A DNA stretch of 64,000 bases, from NCBI GenBank assembly GCA_963749675.1, contig CAVVNT010000001.1:1240001-1304000 (forward strand), read 5' to 3'. This DNA is from Roseitranquillus sp963749675. GTDB taxonomy: Bacteria > Pseudomonadota > Alphaproteobacteria > Rhodobacterales > Rhodobacteraceae. The notes under the pieces are model-generated. The model did no database searches and was not told where the DNA came from. It saw only the letters and a program-made list of their open reading frames with translations. Each line of letters starts with the position of its first letter. The stretch's first letter is position 1. The position numbers were made by a program, and so were the translations under genes. Positions 52,085 through 62,024 of this stretch are shown one piece after another.

Positions 52085-52797
52085 TTGTTGATCAGCGAAA
52101 TCAAGTCGGTCCGCGACGTCTGGCGCAAGATGCCGAGCGAGCATCACGCCAGGAGGTTCCTCGAGGAGATGATCTGGCGAGGCGATCGCCACTGTCCTCA
52201 CTGCGGCAGCCTCCGCTCCATCGAGCTCCACGGCTCCTCGACGCGCTCCGGTCTCTATCAGTGCAGGGAGATGGGGTGCCGCAGGCAATTCACGATCACG
52301 ACGAAGACGCCGATGCATGGCACGAAGCTCGATCTCCGCACCTGGATTTCGGCGCTTTTCCTCGTGCTGACATCGAGCAAGGGGATCTCGTCGGTCGTCA
52401 TGGCGCGCATCCTGGGCGTAAATCAGAAGACGGCGTGGAAGATGGGCCACGCCATCCGCGAGCTGATGGACGACCGCGAAGGACGGCTCCCGCAGCTGGA
52501 CGGGATCGTGGAGGTCGATGAGGCCTTCGTCGGTGGCGCGCCGAAGTATCGGCCCGGGAAGAAGAACAAGCGCGGTCGCGGGACCGGGAAGCCCATCGTG
52601 CTCGTCGCCGCTGCCCGCGATGGGCAAGCCCGCGCTGGCGTCGTGCAGAACGGCCGCGGCGCGACGCTCTCCGGCCCGATGACCGAGTGGATCGACCCTG
52701 GCTCGATCCTGATGACCGACAGCAACCGCGCCTACAACAAGATCGGCAAGAGCTTCGCGGTCCATCTGCGAGTCAATCACGGAAAGCGAAGCGGCGG
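52085..52797 (+). pseudogene. IS1595-family (ISXO2-like) transposase, C-terminus missing
   Basis: LISEIKSVRDVWRKMPSEHH and RHCPHCGSLRSIEL with CREMGCRRQF form the N-terminal zinc ribbon, and GIVEVDEAFVGGAPKYRPG begins the DDE domain. ILMTDSNRAYNKIG contains the next Asp. The frame departs from the family at NHGKRS, where inverted IS66 sequence begins, so the last catalytic residue is absent. No ATG fits the start; a TTG at 52085 or 52088 may have been used. Confidence 0.82.
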
Positions 52798-53400
52798 CGG
52801 ACATGGGTCCAGCAATGGACCAGTTTCCACGGGCCACCGTCGCGCGCTCGATCTCGGTCAGCGCGTTGCAGGACTGGCAGGCATCGCATTGCAGGAACCG
52901 GCCGCGGTCTCCGGCGAGGAACGTCAGCGGATGTGCCTGGCCGCGGCCGGGGGCGTAATGGAACAGGACGATGGGCGGGTCGGTCCCGCCGTGACCACGG
53001 TCGTCGGACACCACCGCCCAGAAGTATCCGCTCTTGGTGGCCTTTCGGCCCGGATCGAGCACTGGCGCGCGGGTCTCATCGACGGGCAGAGGATGCTGGC
53101 GGGCTCGATCACCCGCTCGATCCGCGGCAGGTGCGGCGGCAGATGCCCGCGATTGCGCCCGGGCTTGCGGGGCGTCTCCGCGCCGTTGCCCCGCAGCGCG
53201 GCCTCGGCCTTCTCCTGAGCGGCCTCGAGCACCCCCTGCGCCAGCTCGGCATCTTCCAGCGGCAGGTTGAACTGGTCCGGCGAAAGCTTCCCGGAGCGCT
53301 TGCCGAACGTCTCGCGTTGCGATGCGCGCAGGATATCTTCCAGCCGGCGCTGTGCTGTCAGGCGACACGACAAACTGGCCCGGCGCATTGCTTCAGATGA
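52798..53400 (-). pseudogene. IS66 TnpC remnant with internal deletion
   Basis: On the minus strand, ILRASQRETFGKRSGKLSPD and NRGHLPPHLPRIERVIEP are the N-terminal and zinc-binding parts of IS66 TnpC. The text then jumps, with a frame change near 53085, to LPVDETRAPVLDPGRKATKS and GYFWAVVSDDRGHGGTDPP, the DDE domain, and to GRFLQCDACQS. Some 200 codons are missing between the two blocks. It stops at the IS1595 fragment. Confidence 0.75.
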
Positions 53401-53478
53401 AACGCTACCCGACGCTGCGATCGCGCCACCTCGCTTGCTACGCGCTCCCTGGGCGGGACGACGATGGGTGGCGCGGGA

Positions 53479-55031
53479 ATGGCGAGGAGGCTCAGCATGG
53501 CGGCACGTGCGGAGGTGTCGGCGGCGCTCCGGGACCGGTATGCGGCGAGCGGGCGTGCGGCGAAGACGGTGATCCTGAACGAGTTCGTCGCGCTGACCGG
53601 GTTGCATCGCAAGCACGCCATCCGGCTGCTCGGCACGGGGTCTCTCGAGAAGCGTCCGCGAGGTCGTCCTGAGAGGCTCTACGGGGCTGCGGTGAAGGCG
53701 GCGCTGGCACTGCTCTGGGAGCGTCGGACCGGGTCTGCTCGAAACGGTTGAAGCCGATGATCCCGGTCCTGCTGCCGGCGCTTGAGCGGCACGGGCAATT
53801 CGCGGCCGATGAGGAGCTGCGCGCGAAGCTCCTGGCGGTCAGCCCGGCGACGATCGACCGGCTGCTGTCGGAGACGCGGATCGCGGCAGCGCAGGGACGC
53901 CGGCGGCGGGCCGGCTTCAGTTCGGCGGTGCGGCGGTCGGTGCCGGTCCGAACCTTCGCCGACTGGGGCGATCCGCCGCCGGGCTTCGTCGAGGTCGACT
54001 TCGTGGCGCATTCCGGCGTCAGCACGGCCGGGGCCTTCGTCCAGACGCTGGTGCTGACCGATATCGCCACGGGCTGGACCGAGTGCGTGCCGGTGGTGAT
54101 GAGGGCAGGTGCGCTCGTGCTGGAAGCGCTGCGAGCCGCGCAGGAGCTGTTTCCGTTCCCGCTCAGAGGCGTTGATTTCGACAACGTCGGCGCCTTCATG
54201 AATGACCCGGTGGTCGCCTGGTGCCGGGCGCAGGGCCTCGAGGTGACGCGTTCGCGTGCCTATCGGAAGAACGACCAGGCGTGGGTGGAGCAGAAGAATG
54301 GTGCCATCGTTCGCCGGCTGGTCGGCTACGGTCGCTTCGAGGGACCGGCGGCGACCGAGTTGCTCGCCCGGCTCTACGCCGCTGCCCGGCTGCACACGAA
54401 CCTGTTCCAGCCGTCGTTCAAGCTGCGGGAGAAGGTCCGCGTCGGCGCGCGGGTGACGAAGCGCTGGCACCCGCCTCTCACGCCCGCCGATCGGGCCCTG
54501 GCCTCGGGACGGCTCAACTCCGAGAGCATGGCGCGCATCCTCGATCTCCGCAGCCGCGCCGATCCGGTGATCGCGCTCGCGGCGGTCCGGGCGGCTCAGA
54601 CCGAGCTGGGCCAGCGCGTCGACCAGCGCGGCATTGCGCTGGCGCCGAAGGAAGCGGCCATCATCGTCGACTTCGTGAGCAGCGTTGCAGAATCCAAGAG
54701 GAATGGCGAACATCGGGAGTTCCACCGCCGACCCTACCGGCGGGTGAAGCCAATCCCCAAGCGTGCATCGATGCTCGATCCGCACCGCGCCGACATTGAG
54801 GCCTGGCTCGAGGCGCAGCCCGCACTGACGGGGATCGAGGTGCTGGCCCGTCTGAAGCAGCGCCACCCGGACCGCTTCGCCGACAATCACCTGCGCACCG
54901 TGCAGAGAATGGTGAAGGCGTGGCGAGCGCTCGAGGCCAGGAAGATCATCCGCTCAGCGACGGCCGCGCTGGTGCTATCGCCCATCCAAGGCCCGGTTCA
55001 GCCGGCGCCACCCCCGGTCGTCCTCCGGTAA
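53479..55031 (+). pseudogene. Integrase-core (IS481-like) transposase with one frameshift
   Basis: The first frame reads MAARAEVSAALRDRYAASGR and FVALTGLHRKHAIRLLG; a base is lost near 53720, and the second frame continues from about LKPMIPVLLPALERHG to the stop. The rve domain is complete: GFVEVDFVAHSGVSTAGAFV (Asp), GVDFDNVGAFMNDPVVAW (Asp) and KNDQAWVEQKNGAIVRRLVG (Glu). About 510 residues would be made if corrected. The C-terminal region (RKIIRSATAALVL) matches this ISNCY/IS481-like type. Only one indel separates it from an active gene. Confidence 0.8.
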
Positions 55032-55184
55032 CATCCTCGGGTGAGATGCCGTAATGGGGCTGGCGCCCAGGAGCCTTGAGCCTGCTCTCGGCGGTTGGTG
55101 TCGTCGCCCCGGCGCGAGTGGGCGCCGCGGGGGTCGCGCGGTCTGGCGCGCCCCTCTCCCTGGCAAAGACGAAAGGGCGACGAC
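55032..55184 (+). ncRNA. Left non-coding end of the IS110 element: possible bridge RNA
   Basis: IS110-group elements encode a guide RNA upstream of the transposase gene. This stretch is highly self-complementary in places (GGCGCG and CGCGCC blocks around 55110-55155) and lies between the preceding transposase stop and the IS110 ATG. The assignment is positional; element ends and guide loops were not resolved. Confidence 0.35.
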
Positions 55185-56219
55185 ATGGAGCATTTCATCG
55201 GGATCGATGTCTCTCTTGCAAGCGCGGCGGTGTGCGTCCTCGATGCGCGTGGCGGAGTGGTGAAGGAGGCGAAGCTGCCGAGCGAACCGGAGGCGCTCGC
55301 GGCGTTCGTTCTCGGCCTGCCGTTCGAGGTGACGGCGGTTGGGCTCGAGGCCGGGCCGCTGTCGCAGTGGCTGCACAAGGCGCTCACGGAGGCGGGCGCC
55401 ACGGTCGTGCTGATGGAGACGCGCCAGGTCAAGGCGGCGCTCAAGGCGATGCCCGTCAAGACGGACCGGCGCGATGCGGAGGGGATCGCGCGCCTGCTGC
55501 AGATGGGCTGGTACCGGCCGGTGCACTGCAAGTCGGTCTCGGCGCAGGAGATGCGCGCGCTGCTGACGGCGCGCCGGTCCATCCAGAAGGCGGCGATCGA
55601 CGTCGAGCTGTCGCTGCGCGGTGTGCTGCGAAACTTCGGCCTCAAGCTCGGCAAGATCAGCAAGGGCGGCTACGCGGCGCGCGTGCGCGAGCTGGCGGCG
55701 GGGAACGCCATGCTGGAGACGCTGGCGGAGGCGATGCTCCGCGCCCGGGCGGCGTTGCGCGCGGAGCTCGCCGGTCTCGATCGGCGCCTCCGGGATCTGG
55801 CGAAGCAGGACGCCGCGTGCCGGATCATGATGACGATGCCGGGGGTCGGGCCGCAGGTGGCGCTCACGGTGAAGTCGGCGATCGATGCGCCGGAGCGGTT
55901 CCGGTCATCGAAGGACGTCGGGCCCTGGGTCGGCCTGACGCCAGGCCGCCACCAGTCCGGGGAGATCGACGTGGTCGGATCGATCACCCGCGCCGGCGAC
56001 GCCGCTCTGCGCTCTGCGCTCTACCAGGCGGCGACGGTGATGATGCATCACGCCAGGCCGTGCTGGCTGAAGGCGTGGGGCCTGCAGGTCGCTCGACGGC
56101 GCGGGATGAAGCGGGCGGTGGTCGCCCTGGCGCGCCGGATCGGCGTGATCCTGCACCGGATGTGGGTGGACAGCGCGGACTTCCGCCTCACGCGCAGGGC
56201 CGCGGCAGGCGCCGCCTGA
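55185..56219 (+). CDS. IS110-family transposase, intact
   Basis: The protein has 344 residues. EHFIGIDVSLASAAVCVLDA and KTDRRDAEGIARLLQMGWY are the DEDD domain, and MTMPGVGPQVALTVKSAID with GRHQSGEIDVVGSITRAGDA the C-terminal domain with its catalytic serine. The ATG at 55185 has AAAGGG upstream. It is a different subtype from the IS1111-type copy at 40.1 kb. Its right flank abuts a truncated MFS gene, so it or its predecessor probably caused that deletion. Confidence 0.93.
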   Translation: MEHFIGIDVSLASAAVCVLDARGGVVKEAKLPSEPEALAAFVLGLPFEVTAVGLEAGPLSQWLHKALTEAGATVVLMETRQVKAALKAMPVKTDRRDAEGIARLLQMGWYRPVHCKSVSAQEMRALLTARRSIQKAAIDVELSLRGVLRNFGLKLGKISKGGYAARVRELAAGNAMLETLAEAMLRARAALRAELAGLDRRLRDLAKQDAACRIMMTMPGVGPQVALTVKSAIDAPERFRSSKDVGPWVGLTPGRHQSGEIDVVGSITRAGDAALRSALYQAATVMMHHARPCWLKAWGLQVARRRGMKRAVVALARRIGVILHRMWVDSADFRLTRRAAAGAA

Positions 56220-56699
56220 CGCTCGGGAGCCGCCGCATGCGCCCCGCCCGTCGCGGGCGAAAACGCTGAAGGTTTCGGCCGCGCCCGAAGGCGCCGGCCG
56301 TCCGAAGTCCCCACCGGGACGCGGTCCCCGAGACGCCGAGTGTTGCCTCGTCGCCGAACGCTCGCGTTCGAGCACGCTTGCGAGATGGGCGCTCGGGACC
56401 GCACTGGACCAGGCATGATGGTGGCAGCCTCGCGCTGACCACGGACCGAAGCATGAACCCGGGGCGGACGAGAGACGGCAAAAGGCGCAGGGCTAAGCCC
56501 AATTCCGACCAACGGCGTCGCCGCGCTCGTGGCCCGGCGCCGGCATCGCTCCGACATAATGAAATCGCGCCGCCGGCGCCTCCGTCGCGCCAACCGACAA
56601 CCCGCCCCACTTGGGGCCGGAGGTGAAAATCGCGCTTGACTGACAACGCCCCATTACCGAAGGCAACAGGCCGGGCCAGATCCGAATGTCGCCTGACAG
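56220..56699. other. Non-coding stretch: IS110 right end and deletion junction
   Basis: No gene can be supported here. The sequence is GC-rich with frequent short inverted repeats. It should include the right end of the IS110 element and the junction with the MFS gene, whose homology begins near 56700. The exact border is not visible. Confidence 0.5.
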
Positions 56700-57660
56700 G
56701 CCGGAGCGCGGATCGACGGAGCGGGCGGGCGCGGCGTGCTGATGCTATCCAACCTCGTCTTTGCCGCGGGCCTTGGCCTGCTCGCCGTAGCCCAGATGCC
56801 TCTGGTCCTGTTCGCAGGGTGGGCGTTCATCGGCCTTGGCATTGGGATCGGGCTCTATGAGGCGGGGTTCGCCACGCTGGCGGGGATCTACGGCAAGGAG
56901 GCGCGTGGGCCGATCACCGGCATCACCCTCATCGCGGGCTTCGCGAGCACGGTCGGCTGGCCGCTCTCGGGTCTGATGCTGGCGACCTTGGGGCTGGCGG
57001 GAAGCCTGCGTCGGCTGGGCGCTGATCCATCTGTACGTGGCCCTGCCGCTGAACGCGTGGTTGCCGAAGGGCACCGAGACGATTGCAGCGCCGAGCTCAC
57101 CGGTCGAGGACGGGCCACTGCCGTCGCGCCTCGCGCTCGGATTGCTCGCTTTCGTCTTCGCGGCGACCTGGTTCAACGCGACCGCGCTGGCCGCGCATCT
57201 GCCGGGGCTGTTGCAGGCGGCAGGGGTCAGCACGGCGGTGGCCATTGCGGCCGGCGCCCTCATCGGCCCCGCGCAGTTCGCCGCAAGGGTGCTGGAGTTC
57301 GGCCTGCTGCGCCGGTTTCATCCGCTTATCTCCACGCGCGCGGCCGCTGCGGCGCATCCTGTCGCCGCGGTCGCGCTGGTGACCTTCGGAGGGCCCGCCG
57401 CCTACGCCTTCGCACTCCTGCACGGGGCGGGAAACGGCATCCTCACCATCGCGAAGGGGACCCTGCCTCTGGCCCTGTTCGGCGCAGCCGGATACGGGCG
57501 CCGCATCGGCTGGCTCAACGCCCCGGCGCGCATCCTGCAGGCTGCGGCGCCACTGGACTTCGGCGCCGCACTGACCGCGTGGGGGGTGTCGGCGATCTGG
57601 CTTACCGCGGGGATCGGCGTTGCTTCCCTCATCGCTCTTCTCGCGCTCAGGAGGACCTGA
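56700..57660 (+). pseudogene. MFS transporter, 5' end deleted and frameshifted
   Basis: Homology starts inside the protein at ARIDGAGGRGVLMLSN, the loop after an early membrane segment, just after an in-frame stop; about the first 70-100 residues are missing. The sequence continues through GLGIGIGLYEAGFATLAGIY and TGITLIAGFASTVGWPLSG. A run of four G at 56990-56993 appears to carry one extra base, after which WALIHLYVALPLNAWLP and the remaining six membrane segments follow in the next frame. It converges on arsH and may have been an accessory of the arsenic cluster. Confidence 0.8.
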
Positions 57661-57686
57661 GGCGGCGCAAACGAGCGGCCGAGCTG

Positions 57687-58407
57687 TCAGGTGGCGGAAG
57701 AAAGGTTCACGCGCTTCATCAGCGCAGTCGCCGTTTCCTTGCGCTCCGAATATCGGTCCACGAGATAGTCCTTCCGGTCGCGCGTCGGGATCGTGAACTT
57801 CACCAGCTCCTCCATGACGTCCACGATGCGGTCGTAGAGCGGCGAAGGGCGCATCCGCCCCGCCTCGTCGAACTCCTGGAATGCCTTGGGGATCGAGGAC
57901 TGGTTGAAGATGGGCAGTATCCGCATCCAGCGCCCGAGGAGCCGCATCTGGTTCACGGCGTTGAAGCTTTGCGAGCCGCCCGACACCTGCATCACCGCCA
58001 GCGTCTTGCCCTGCGTCGGGCGCACGGCGCCCTCGGACAGCGGGATCCAGTCGATCTGGGTCTTCATCCGCCCAGTCATGGCGCCGTGACGCTCGGTGCT
58101 CGACCAGACCATCTTCTCGCGCCAGGCCACCAGCTCGCGCACCTTCGCGTGAGTTCGCGTCCACGCCGTCATCGACTAGCGGCAGGCCGGACGGATTGAA
58201 GAACCGGACCTCCGCACGAGCCGCGTCAGGATGCGCCCGGCCTCCTCGGCCGACAGCCGACTGAAGGACCGCTCCCTGAGCGAGCCGTACAGGATCAGGA
58301 TCCGGGGCGCATGGTTGCTCAGGGCGGGCAGCAGCAGGCGGTCGTTATCGATGGCGGCGAGGCTCGTCGATCTGCGGCGTGGTCAGGCTGGTGGGAGTTT
58401 CAGACAA
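57687..58407 (-). pseudogene. arsH: ArsH-type NADPH-FMN reductase, frameshifted
   Basis: The C-terminal two thirds are clean: MVWSSTERHGAMTGRMKTQI, LAVMQVSGGSQSFNAVNQMR and KAFQEFDEAGRMRPSPLYDR. Upstream, HAPRILILYGSLRERSFSRL (flavin-binding) and VRFFNPSGLPLVDD lie in other frames, so three indels are needed. The proposed TTG start overlaps the arsC stop region. ArsH oxidises trivalent organoarsenicals or acts as a flavin reductase in arsenic resistance. Confidence 0.82.
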
Positions 58408-58834
58408 TCCGGTTCCCTTCGGCGTCGATGATCAGTTGGGCGTCTTCGTTCGCAAACGGGCCAGGAGGGAGCTTGTCGAGCAGGTCGAGGACTGCCTCCG
58501 ACGGACGGCAGAGCCTGACGCCCTTCGGCGGTACAGACGATCGGGCGATTCACGAGGATCGCGTGGCGCGTCATCGCCTCCAGGAGCCGCGGTCATCGGA
58601 GACGCCCGGCTCGGTGAGCCCCATCTCCTCGGCTGGGGAGCGCACAACCCGCAGCGCCTCGCGCACAGTGATCCCGGCGGCCGCAAACAGCGCCACGAGT
58701 TGCGGCCGTGTCCAGCCTTCTTTCAGGTACTCGATGACGGTCGGCTCGTACCTGGCTGTCCGGATGATCCCAAGCACGTTGCGGGAGGTGCCGCAGTCGG
58801 GGTTGTGGTGGATGACGACCGGGAGGGCGCTCAT
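58400..58834 (-). pseudogene. arsC: Glutaredoxin-dependent arsenate reductase, frameshifted
   Basis: MSALPVVIHHNPDCGTSRN holds the catalytic Cys14 of the ArsC1 family, followed by YLKEGWTRPQLVALFAAAGI and RSPAEEMGLTEPGVSD. Two frame changes, near 58586 and 58522, are needed to reach LLEAMTRHAILVNRPIVCTA, RLCRPSEAVLDLLDK and the end IIDAEGNRIV. It would reduce arsenate to arsenite for export by Acr3. The ATG overlaps the acr3 stop in ATGA, showing the original operon order. Confidence 0.85.
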
Positions 58835-59851
58835 GCTGGGAACTTCGCGCGGGTCCGGTTCGCGATGGCGACGAGGCTCAGCATCACCGGCACCTCGACC
58901 AGCACACCTACAACGGTGGCCAGCGCCGCGCCGGAGTTGAGTCCGAACAGCCCGATGGCCACCGCCACCGCCAGCTCGAAGAAGTTCGACGTGCCGATCA
59001 GAGCACAGGGCGCGGCGACCTTGTGCGGCACCCGCCAGAGCCACGCCGCCCCGTAGCCCAAAACGAAGATGCCGTAGGACTGGATGATGATCGGCACCGC
59101 GATCAGCGCGATCAGCAGCGGTTGCGCAAGGATCACCGGCCCCTGAAAGCCGAAGAGCAGCACCACGGTTATCAGGAGACCCACGACCGACGCCGGCTTG
59201 ATCCGTGCCGTGAACGCCGTTACCGCGGCCTCGCCGCGTTTCGCGATCAGCGCCCGGCGCGTCAGAAGCCCCGCGATCAGCGGGATGACGATGTAGAGGA
59301 CGACCGACAGGATCAGCGTCTCCCACGGCACACTGATATCGGTCACCCCAAGCAGCAAGGCCACAATCGGCGCGAAGGCCACCACCATTGATCAGGTCAT
59401 TCACCGAGACCTGCACCAGCGTGTAGTTCGGATCACCCTTGGTCAGCTGCGACCAGACGAAAACCATGGCCGTACAAGGGGCCGCTCCAAGAAGGATCAA
59501 GCCTGCGATGTACTCGGGAGCGCGCTCCGGATCGATCAGCCCGGCGAAGATGTGGTTGAAGAACAGGACCGCCAGAGCCGCCATGGTGAACGGCTTGATC
59601 AGCCAATTCACCGCCAGCGTGATAACGAGGCCCTTCGGGCGTTGACCCACCGCCTTGAGCGAACCGAGGTCGACCGCGATCATCATCGGATAGACCATCG
59701 CCCAGATCAGGACGGCGACGACGAGATTGACCGAGGCGACCTCCAGCGCGGCCAGCGCGCCGAACATACCCGGCGCGAGGTTGCCGAGGACGAGCCCGGC
59801 CAAAATGCAGAGCGCGACCCAGAGGGTCAGCCAACGTTCAAACAGGCTCAT
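58831..59851 (-). pseudogene. acr3: Acr3-family arsenite efflux permease, one frameshift
   Basis: The protein starts MSLFERWLTLWVALCILAGL and includes the active-site helix ILLGAAPCTAMVFVWSQLTK with the conserved Cys. After VSVNDLI one extra A near 59392 shifts the frame; MVVAFAPIVALLLGVTDISV and the remaining segments to ALIGTSNFFELAVAVAIGLF follow normally. Corrected, it has ten membrane segments and about 339 residues. Together with arsC and arsH it forms a tightly overlapping operon. No arsR is found upstream, where an IS110 fragment now lies. Confidence 0.88.
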
Positions 59852-59859
59852 GAAAGTTC

Positions 59860-60045
59860 CTTCTCGTCGGGCACGCGGCAGGCCGCAACGGAGGGCGGGG
59901 TCAGCGGGCCGATAAATTCGGCCAGCGGCTCAAGGGCGGCAGGGTGCCGCATGCGCCGGCGCAGCACGACACCGCCGTTCTCATCCAATCCCGCCAGAGA
60001 GCAGCTGTTCTTGCCCAAATCGATGCCGAGGACCATGATCGTCAT
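59860..60045 (-). mobile_element. IS110/IS1111-type N-terminal fragment
   Basis: From 60045, TIMVLGIDLGKNSCSLAGLD and ENGGVVLRRRMR match the start of an IS1111-type transposase; homology fades after about 50 residues, just before the acr3 start. The fragment occupies the place where an arsR gene and the operon promoter would be expected. Confidence 0.7.
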
Positions 60046-60117
60046 AGCGCGCTCCCTTTCCATTTTGCCGTCAGCATCCCATCCGATGCGGTCCAGGAGG
60101 GGCGGGCCATTCCATAA

Positions 60118-60701
60118 ACTGCAGCCGAGCTGGTACGCACGGCGCTGCCTGACGAGGCGAAGGACAAGCCCCTCGAGGTGTGGTTTCAGGACGAGGCGCG
60201 TGTCGGCCAGCAGGCGACGCTCGCCCGCCTCTGGGCGCGCAGGGGCACGCGGCCCCGGGCTCCGAAGGACTGCCGCTACGCCTGGGCCTACATCTTCGGA
60301 GCCGTCTGTCCCGCCCGCGCGACCGGCGCCGCGCTCGCCATGCCCTCCGCGAACACGGATGCGATGAGCGCCCACCTCGCGGAGATCGGCCGGCACGTCT
60401 CCCCCGGCGCGCACGCTATCCTCGTCCTCGTCCTCGTCCTCGACCGCGCCGGCCGGCATAGCTCCAGGGATTTCGCCGTCCCGGCGAACATCACGCTGCT
60501 GACGCTCCCGCCGTACAGCCCGGAGCTGAACCCGGTCGAGAACGTCTGGCAGTTCCTCCGCCAGAACCACCTCGCGAACCGCGTGTTCGGCAGCCATGAC
60601 GCCATCGTCGACGTCTGCTGCGACGCCTGGAACGCGCTCTCGCAATCCCAGAGCGCGTCGCCTCCATCACCTCGCGCAACTCGGCGCAGGTCAACGGATG
60701 A
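60118..60701 (+). mobile_element. IS630-family fragment: transposase C-terminal half
   Basis: KPLEVWFQDEARVGQQATLA is the start of the DDE_3 domain (first Asp), followed by YAWAYIFGAVCPARATGAAL and LLTLPPYSPELNPVENVWQF (Glu). Just before the middle Asp the residues VLVLVLVLD replace the usual VLVLD, because a CTCGTC hexamer is repeated at 60421-60444. A frameshift near 60645 precedes the end VASITSRNSAQVNG. The N-terminal half is absent. Confidence 0.82.
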
Positions 60702-60710
60702 TGCCCTTGG

Positions 60711-61125
60711 TATCAGATGGGGCTTCAGACCGGCCTCCGCCCAGATGCGGCCCACGCTCGACGGCGAAATCCCCGCCGCCTCGGCCATGGCGGAGCGACT
60801 CCAGTGGGTGGCGTTCGGAGGACTCTCCCGCAATCACCTTGAGGCGCGTTTCGCGCGGCAGCGGCGGCACGCGCGAAGGCCTGGTCTTGTCGCGCCTGAC
60901 GCCGTCCACGCCCTCGTCGAGGTAGCGCTCCTGCCAGCGCCACACGCTGGGCTTCGAGGGGTTCGCGCGCCGCATGATCTCGAAGGTGCCATGGCCGTCC
61001 GCCGTCGCCAGCACGATCTCGGTCCGCCAGACGAGCTTGCGCGGGGTGTTGCGGTCGGCGACCAGAGCCTGAAGCTCCGCGCGGTCAGCGGGGTTCAGGT
61101 GAAGGCAGATGTCATCACGTCTCAT
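60711..61125 (-). mobile_element. IS630-family fragment: N-terminal half of another transposase
   Basis: MRRDDICLHLNPADRAELQA starts the gene; FEIMRRANPSKPSVWRWQER is the helix-turn-helix, and after one frameshift ESPPNATHWSRSAMAEAAGI and VGRIWAEAGLKPHL follow. It ends head-on against the other IS630 fragment, in the opposite direction, so the two do not make one gene. Confidence 0.78.
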
Positions 61126-61514
61126 ACCCCGACACTGACACGCCAGACCGCGGATCGGAATCCTCCGTCAGGTGGGGAACACTAGGTGGCCTAGAGCCGA
61201 CACTCAGGCGTCCTTCTGCAATTTCAGCATCCTGACATCGTGTCCTTCGGGCATGGTCGATCCTGCAATATTTCGACGCTCGGCACATTGGCGATCGGCA
61301 TGTTCCTGCGGCGGGGCTGCAAAAGGAACATCCTGGATGCCCTGCTGCCCGCAAGTGGGCTGAACTGCCGCGGAGGCCCCGTCAGCCGAAGCGCACCGCA
61401 TCCAAAGGAATGGAGGCCGCTTCGTCCAGCGCCGCATGTGCTCTCGGCCGGTGCAATCGGGAGTCGACTTGTCGATCGCTTGGTGAGACCGGCCCGGCAA
61501 ATGGCTTCGGCGTA
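61126..61514. other. Stretch without a recognisable gene
   Basis: Open frames exist on the minus strand (one ends MPEGHDVRMLKLQKDA) but none shows convincing motifs or continues as a full gene. It probably holds decayed sequence between the IS630 fragment and the methyltransferase remnant. Confidence 0.4.
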
Positions 61515-61925
61515 CTAGCCGAGCGGCCGCGTCCAGCCGGCGAACTGCATCTGCAATCCGGCGCGTCGCTCGTCGCTCTCGAAGCGTCGCGGCCCGAAGT
61601 AGCTGCTGCTCGCTTGGAGATCCTCGATCGGGTCTACGATGGATGCGTCGAGGCTTCCCTCCAGGTGCAGCACGCGCATCCATCTCGGCGATGGCGCCAG
61701 GCACGTCCGCGATGTCCATCGAGGTCGAAGCTTTCGTCGCGATACGGAATAGCGCCGGAGTCCATGACGTCGTAGCGGTGGGCGGAGCCGGCCTCGCGCG
61801 CAGCCGCGATAAATCCGGGGTAGGGTCCGTCTTCCGCGACGAAGCGGGCGAGGGCGGTTCGCAACCTCGACGACGGACCCGAAGACGCCGCGCCTCAGAC
61901 GACGGCGGGAGAGCTTGGCCCGATG
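61515..61925 (-). pseudogene. SAM-dependent methyltransferase remnant
   Basis: Two frames are needed. One reads FVAEDGPYPGFIAAAREAGS and SGAIPYRDESFDL, and the other MDIADVPGAIAEM, then VLHLEGSLDASIVDPIEDLQ and GLQMQFAGWTRPLG. The middle resembles motifs II and III of class I methyltransferases (SFDLV.. MDIADVPGAI, VL.PEG). The N-terminal SAM-binding glycine motif is not found and the C-terminus is short, so the gene is a fragment with at least two frame changes. Confidence 0.55.
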
Positions 61926-62024
61926 TGTGACGGCCACGCGAAAGCTCGTGCTGCCTTCACCCCGAATGTTGCCCGCGGTCGCAATCGGGCGATACGCTTA
62001 CCAGGCACAACGAGGGGGGTGGGC

